From Campylobacter concisus (GTDB lineage Bacteria > Campylobacterota > Campylobacteria > Campylobacterales > Campylobacteraceae), in the NCBI RefSeq assembly GCF_003048835.2, contig NZ_CP060705.1, positions 744,001 to 808,000 on the forward strand: DNA of 64,000 nucleotides, written 5' to 3'. Positions 60,550-64,000 of this stretch are shown here, in pieces. The stretch's first letter is position 1. The number at the start of each line of letters is the position of its first letter. Position numbers and translations under genes: made by a program. The notes beneath the pieces are model-generated. The model was not told where the DNA came from. It saw only the letters and a program-made list of their open reading frames with translations, and searched no databases.

Positions 60550-62924
60550 AGTGTAGGTGCTCTCACTGCAAGCAAAGCTTTGATGAAAGCGCGATGATAG
60601 AGGCTAAGGGTGGGCTTAAATTTTGCTGTGTCGGCTGCAAGGGCGTCTATGAAATTTTAAATGAAAGCGGCCTTGGCGAGTTTTACGAGAGGCTTGGCAA
60701 AAACACGCTAAATCCTGCAAGTAGCGGTGCAAATGTCAAAAATTTAGCTGCAAATTTTAGCGAGCTGGTGACAAAAGAGGGCGAGTTTTCTAAAATTTCA
60801 CTTCTCATTGACGGCATAACCTGCTCGGCGTGCATCTGGCTGCTTGAAAAGGCGCTTTTTAGCCTGCCTGGCATCTTGGAGGTAAATATCAACTCGCTTA
60901 GCCAAAAGGCGGTCATCGTTTTTGACGAGCAAGAGCTTTTGGTGGAACAGATAATTGAGAAAATTTACGCCGTTGGCTACACTCCAAAGGCCTACGCAGC
61001 GAGCCAAAAAGAGGACGAGCTAGTCAAAAAAAGGCGAAATTTCTACGCAAAAGCGCTTGTTGGCGTCTTTGCCACGATGAATATCATGTGGCTGGCGATC
61101 GCGCAGTATGGCGGCTACTTTAGCGGTATCAGAAGCGACGTGAAGGACCTACTAAGCTTCGCGCAGTTTGTGCTGGCAACACCTGTGCTTTTCTACACCG
61201 GCAGCGAGTTTTTTAAAGGGGCAAAAATCGCCATTAAAAACGCCTCGCCAAATATGGACCTGCTTGTCATCACGGGGGCTAGCATAACCTATATCTACTC
61301 GATATTTGCGATGCTTACAAGAAGCGGCGAGAGTTATTTTGACTCGGTTGCTATGATCATAACCTTTGTTTTTATCGGTAAATTTTTAGAAATTTTAGGC
61401 AAGAAAAAGGCACTTGAGACTTCAAATTTCTTAAGCGACATGCTGCTTGCAAAAGTGTGCGTTTTAGAGGATGGCAAAGACATTTTAAAAGAGCCAAAGG
61501 ATGTAAATTTAGGCGAAAAGATCGTGCTAAGAGCTGGCGAGAGGGCGCTACTTGACGGAGTGGTGCTTAGTGGCGAGGCAAGCATCGATAGTTCAAGCCT
61601 AACAGGCGAGAGTTTGCCACTTTTGCTAGGCTCTGGCGGCGAGGTCAAAAGCGGTGTTGTCTGCCTAAACGGGCAGATCGTCTATGAGACAGGGCAAATT
61701 TTTAAAAACTCATATCTTAATAAGCTTATAAATTTACTCCAAAACGCAGAGCTAAAAAAGCCAAATATCGAGCTAGCAGTCAATAAAATCGCCTCGAAAT
61801 TCTCTCTTAGCGTGCTAACTCTAGCTTTTTTTACATTTTGGTTTTGGTATTTTAAATTTAGCTTTTCAGAAGCGGTAGTGACAGCTGTGAGCGTCATCGT
61901 GATCGCTTGCCCTTGTGCGCTTGCCCTTGCCACGCCAGTTAGCAGCGTTTGCGCCCTTGGGGTTGCCTTTAAAAACAAGGTGCTTTTTAAGGAGGCTAAA
62001 TTTTTTGAAAGCCTTGCAAAGTGCGATGTGGCGGTATTTGACAAGACTGGGACGCTCACAAAGGCTAAATTTGAAGTGAGCGAGTTTTTTATAAAAGAGG
62101 GCGTGAGTATTGATAAAATTTACTCGCTTTGTCTCATCTCAAACCACCAAATAAGCGTGGCGGTGGCTGAGTTTTTAAAGCAAAAAGGCGCAAAAAAAGT
62201 TGAGCTTGAAAATGCAAATTTAAGCGTGGCAAAGGGAGTTAGCGCTGATATCGCAGGTGAGCGTTTTGTGGCTGGAAGTAGGCGCTTTTTGGCTGAAAAC
62301 GGGGTGAAATTTGAAGAGAGTGAAGAAAATGTGAGCTTTTTTGTTGGCAAGCATGGCGAGCTGGTGGCTAAATTTTACCTAAAAGATAGCGTAAAGCCCG
62401 AGGCAAAGGCTTTGATAGACGAGCTAAAGAGTGCTGGCATGAAGGTGTGCATCCTAAGTGGCGACGTGCAAAATGTGGTAAAAAACGTAGCAGACGAGCT
62501 TGGCGTGAGCGAGTTTGGAGCAGGGATGCTGCCTGATGAAAAGGCTAAATTTATAGCTGGTCTTAAGCAGCAGGGCAAAAAGGTGCTGATGGTAGGGGAC
62601 GGCATAAACGACGCAGCCGCACTTAGTCTTGCTCACGTGTCTATTTGCATGGGAAGTGGCGCTGCGGTGAGCTTAGAAAAAAGCGACGTGGTGCTACTTG
62701 ATGACAGCCTTCAAAGCCTTGCAAAAGCGGTGAAAATTTCAAAATTTACTTATAAAACGATAAAGCAAAATTTACTCTTTTGCCTGCTTTATAACGCCCT
62801 TAGTCTGCCATTTGCCGTGTGTGGCTACGTCATGCCGCTATTTGCCGCGTTTTTCATGTCGGCAAGCTCGCTAAGCGTCATACTAAACTCGCTTTTTATA
62901 GTTAGAAAATTTAAGGACAAATAG
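60546..62924 (+). CDS. ccoI: Copper-transporting P-type ATPase for cbb3 oxidase assembly
   Basis: A 792-residue P1B ATPase. The N-terminus has a cysteine-rich CcoI/FixI motif (CRCSHCKQ and FCCVGCKG), followed by a heavy-metal-associated domain with GITCSACIW (near residue 93). The membrane metal site is IACPCALALATP (CPC near 455), the phosphorylation site DKTGTLTKA (near 498) and the ATP hinge GDGINDAAAL (near 684). The gene following is ccoS, so it should export Cu+ for the CuB centre of the cbb3 oxidase. It overlaps the PAS-HTH gene and ccoS. No ccoN-O-Q-P genes lie within the window. Confidence 0.95.
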   Translation: MKCRCSHCKQSFDESAMIEAKGGLKFCCVGCKGVYEILNESGLGEFYERLGKNTLNPASSGANVKNLAANFSELVTKEGEFSKISLLIDGITCSACIWLLEKALFSLPGILEVNINSLSQKAVIVFDEQELLVEQIIEKIYAVGYTPKAYAASQKEDELVKKRRNFYAKALVGVFATMNIMWLAIAQYGGYFSGIRSDVKDLLSFAQFVLATPVLFYTGSEFFKGAKIAIKNASPNMDLLVITGASITYIYSIFAMLTRSGESYFDSVAMIITFVFIGKFLEILGKKKALETSNFLSDMLLAKVCVLEDGKDILKEPKDVNLGEKIVLRAGERALLDGVVLSGEASIDSSSLTGESLPLLLGSGGEVKSGVVCLNGQIVYETGQIFKNSYLNKLINLLQNAELKKPNIELAVNKIASKFSLSVLTLAFFTFWFWYFKFSFSEAVVTAVSVIVIACPCALALATPVSSVCALGVAFKNKVLFKEAKFFESLAKCDVAVFDKTGTLTKAKFEVSEFFIKEGVSIDKIYSLCLISNHQISVAVAEFLKQKGAKKVELENANLSVAKGVSADIAGERFVAGSRRFLAENGVKFEESEENVSFFVGKHGELVAKFYLKDSVKPEAKALIDELKSAGMKVCILSGDVQNVVKNVADELGVSEFGAGMLPDEKAKFIAGLKQQGKKVLMVGDGINDAAALSLAHVSICMGSGAAVSLEKSDVVLLDDSLQSLAKAVKISKFTYKTIKQNLLFCLLYNALSLPFAVCGYVMPLFAAFFMSASSLSVILNSLFIVRKFKDK

Positions 62925-63193
62925 TGGATACAACGACTCTTGCGATGCTTGTTTTTATCTCGGTTTTGATGGGGGCGGCCCTGCTTTTTGGCGTGCTTTG
63001 GGGGATAAAAAATAGGCAGTTTGAAGACTACCGCAAATTTTTAGACGGAGCGAATTTAGATGGCGAAGATGCGCTAAATGAAGCCTATGCACTCGAACTT
63101 CGCAAAAAAGAGGCACTAAAAAAGAGGCTAGAAGCTAGCAAAAATGAGCATGAAAGCAAGGGCGAGCATGATGAGGCCGACAAAAAACTCTAA
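62924..63193 (+). CDS. ccoS: cbb3-type oxidase assembly protein CcoS
   Basis: An 89-residue protein with one N-terminal membrane helix (LAMLVFISVLMGAALLFGVLW, split near the middle by MGAA) and the KNRQFEDYRKFLDG motif of the CcoS/FixS family. The charged C-terminal tail is longer than usual. It overlaps ccoI by one base and runs 66 bases into the 3' end of the convergent LysE-family gene. Confidence 0.92.
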   Translation: MDTTTLAMLVFISVLMGAALLFGVLWGIKNRQFEDYRKFLDGANLDGEDALNEAYALELRKKEALKKRLEASKNEHESKGEHDEADKKL

Positions 63194-63736
63194 AATTTTC
63201 CAAGAGATGGGCCTTGCAAAGATGGGCGCTAAAAATCTAGCCAGATAGCCAAGTGCAAAGAAAAAACAAAACGAGGCAAGACTGGCTCCCACGCCAAATA
63301 TCAAATTTTCATCTTTAAATTTAGTAGAAACCGAGCCTATTAGGATCATGGTGTCAAGATAGACGTGAGGATTTAGCCAAGTAAATGCGAGCGTTAAAAG
63401 GATGTTTTTCTTTAAATTTGATCTGGCATAATCGCTGCTGGTATCCATGCTAAGATCCTTAAAAAAGCACGCATGAAAGCTCTTTAGTGCGTAAAATAGT
63501 AAAAATAAAAAGCCACCATATAGGGTGATTTGCTTGATGATAGAAAAATTTTGCACGAGGCTACCAAGCCCAAAAACTCCTGCAAAGATCAAGAGGGCGT
63601 CGCTAATAGCGCAAATAAGGCAGATGATAAAGATATTTTCTCTTTTGATGCCCTGTTTTAGCACAAATGCGTTTTGCGCGCCAATGGCTAAAATGAGCGA
63701 TAAAGAGGTGAAAAATCCAGATATAAACGCTTGCAA
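63128..63736 (-). CDS. LysE/ArgO-family amino acid exporter
   Basis: A 202-residue inner-membrane protein with about six helices. The signature SLSLILAIGAQNAFVLKQGIKRENI at the N-terminus (in two parts) and the helix with TFAWLNPHVYLD-like AFTWLNPHVYLDT belong to LysE/ArgO exporters of basic amino acids. The longer open frame begins at a TTG (63775), but AAAGGAT places the start at the TTG at 63736. The stop falls inside the ccoS coding region on the other strand. Confidence 0.9.
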   Translation of the reverse strand: MQAFISGFFTSLSLILAIGAQNAFVLKQGIKRENIFIICLICAISDALLIFAGVFGLGSLVQNFSIIKQITLYGGFLFLLFYALKSFHACFFKDLSMDTSSDYARSNLKKNILLTLAFTWLNPHVYLDTMILIGSVSTKFKDENLIFGVGASLASFCFFFALGYLARFLAPIFARPISWKILEFFVGLIMLALAFMLIFASF

Positions 63737-63854
63737 ATTTATCCTTTTCGCTAAAGTTTGGCTTAAATTTAGCAAAATTTAACTTTATCATAACCATAAA
63801 TTTATGCCTTTTTTTATAAAATCAGCAAATTAAAATTGCAAAAAGGAAAGCAGT

Positions 63855-64000
63855 TGCAAGCACTAGCCCTAAAATATCGACCAAAAAATTTTGACGAGCT
63901 CATCGGACAAGAAGCCGTAAGCAAGAGCCTAACCCACGCACTTGATGAGAACAGAGTGAGCCATGCCTATTTGTTTTCAGGCCTTAGGGGAAGCGGCAAG
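63855..64000 (+). CDS. dnaX: DNA polymerase III gamma/tau subunit, N-terminal part (cut by window edge)
   Basis: From a TTG at 63855, preceded by an AAAGGAAAG ribosome site, the frame reads MQALALKYRPKNFDELIGQE and continues to the Walker A beginning LFSGLRGSGK at the window's end. This is the clamp loader ATPase subunit. The gene continues beyond base 64000. A -10-like TATAAAAT lies at 63815-63822. To my memory rho and dnaX are also close to ccoI-ccoS in C. jejuni. Confidence 0.95.

Overview
The window looks like a chromosomal segment of an epsilonproteobacterium of the genus Campylobacter, most like the C. concisus group. This rests on low G+C coding with abundant AAATTT words, on sigma70 promoters that are mostly a bare or extended -10 box, on GGAA-N6-TTGCTT sigma54 promoters, on an intact prfB without the programmed frameshift, and on gene orders typical of Campylobacter and Helicobacter (flgB-flgC-fliE-pbpB; uvrD-truB-csrA-ispE-smpB; metK/lnt/yajC-secD-secF-leuS; gmhB-hldD-hldE-gmhA; miaB beside nusA; ccoI-ccoS). 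The species is an inference; no database was consulted. No tRNA, rRNA, CRISPR array, insertion sequence or prophage was seen.

Layout. 1-2.98 kb: start of alaS (reverse), then an oxidoreductase, hemH and an unknown gene with its own sigma54 promoter. 3.0-6.2 kb: reverse flagellar rod operon flgB-flgC-fliE ending in the septal transpeptidase pbpB, led by a sigma54 promoter. 6.2-13.3 kb: reverse, tightly packed housekeeping genes (pepF, an SspB-like protein, uvrD, truB, csrA, ispE, smpB, a TlpA-like lipoprotein). 13.4-30.7 kb: sstT, metK, lnt, then a long forward run yajC-secD-secF-(membrane protein)-leuS-lptE-diguanylate cyclase-folC-mfd-AAA ATPase-MagIII-like glycosylase. 30.8-32.3 kb: cysK-cysE. 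32.3-36.9 kb: an ORF broken by TGA, a cytochrome c, and the ADP-heptose operon gmhB-hldD-hldE-gmhA for the lipooligosaccharide inner core. 36.9-37.7 kb: a gene-free A+T-rich stretch holding decayed repeats. 37.7-42.1 kb: panC-rimO-tilS (reverse) and prfB (forward).

42.1-48.5 kb is the most accessory-looking part: two tiny membrane proteins, three Sel1-repeat lipoproteins, an RclA-like flavin disulfide reductase, and a membrane O-acyltransferase plus SGNH-type partner. The O-acyltransferase gene carries an in-frame G8 tract, so surface or periplasmic glycan acylation may be phase variable. 48.5-53.3 kb (reverse) holds a HP0268-like gene, miaB, a lysophospholipid acyltransferase, a TPR protein and three genes shaped like PilM, PilN and PilO. 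53.4-56.7 kb: nusA, an acetyltransferase, an outer-membrane barrel, a small DNA-binding protein and a lipoprotein. 56.8-64 kb: rho, a threonine-synthase-like PLP enzyme with ridA, a divergent PAS-HTH regulator resembling HeuR, ccoI-ccoS for copper delivery to cbb3 oxidase, a LysE-family exporter and the start of dnaX.

The observations I rate highest are the G8 contingency tract in the acyltransferase operon, a probable SspB-type ClpXP adaptor in a lineage where I do not know one to be annotated, an unknown gene under a near-perfect sigma54 promoter, and the RclA/Sel1/acyltransferase gene run. I found no convincing wholly new defence or mobile system.
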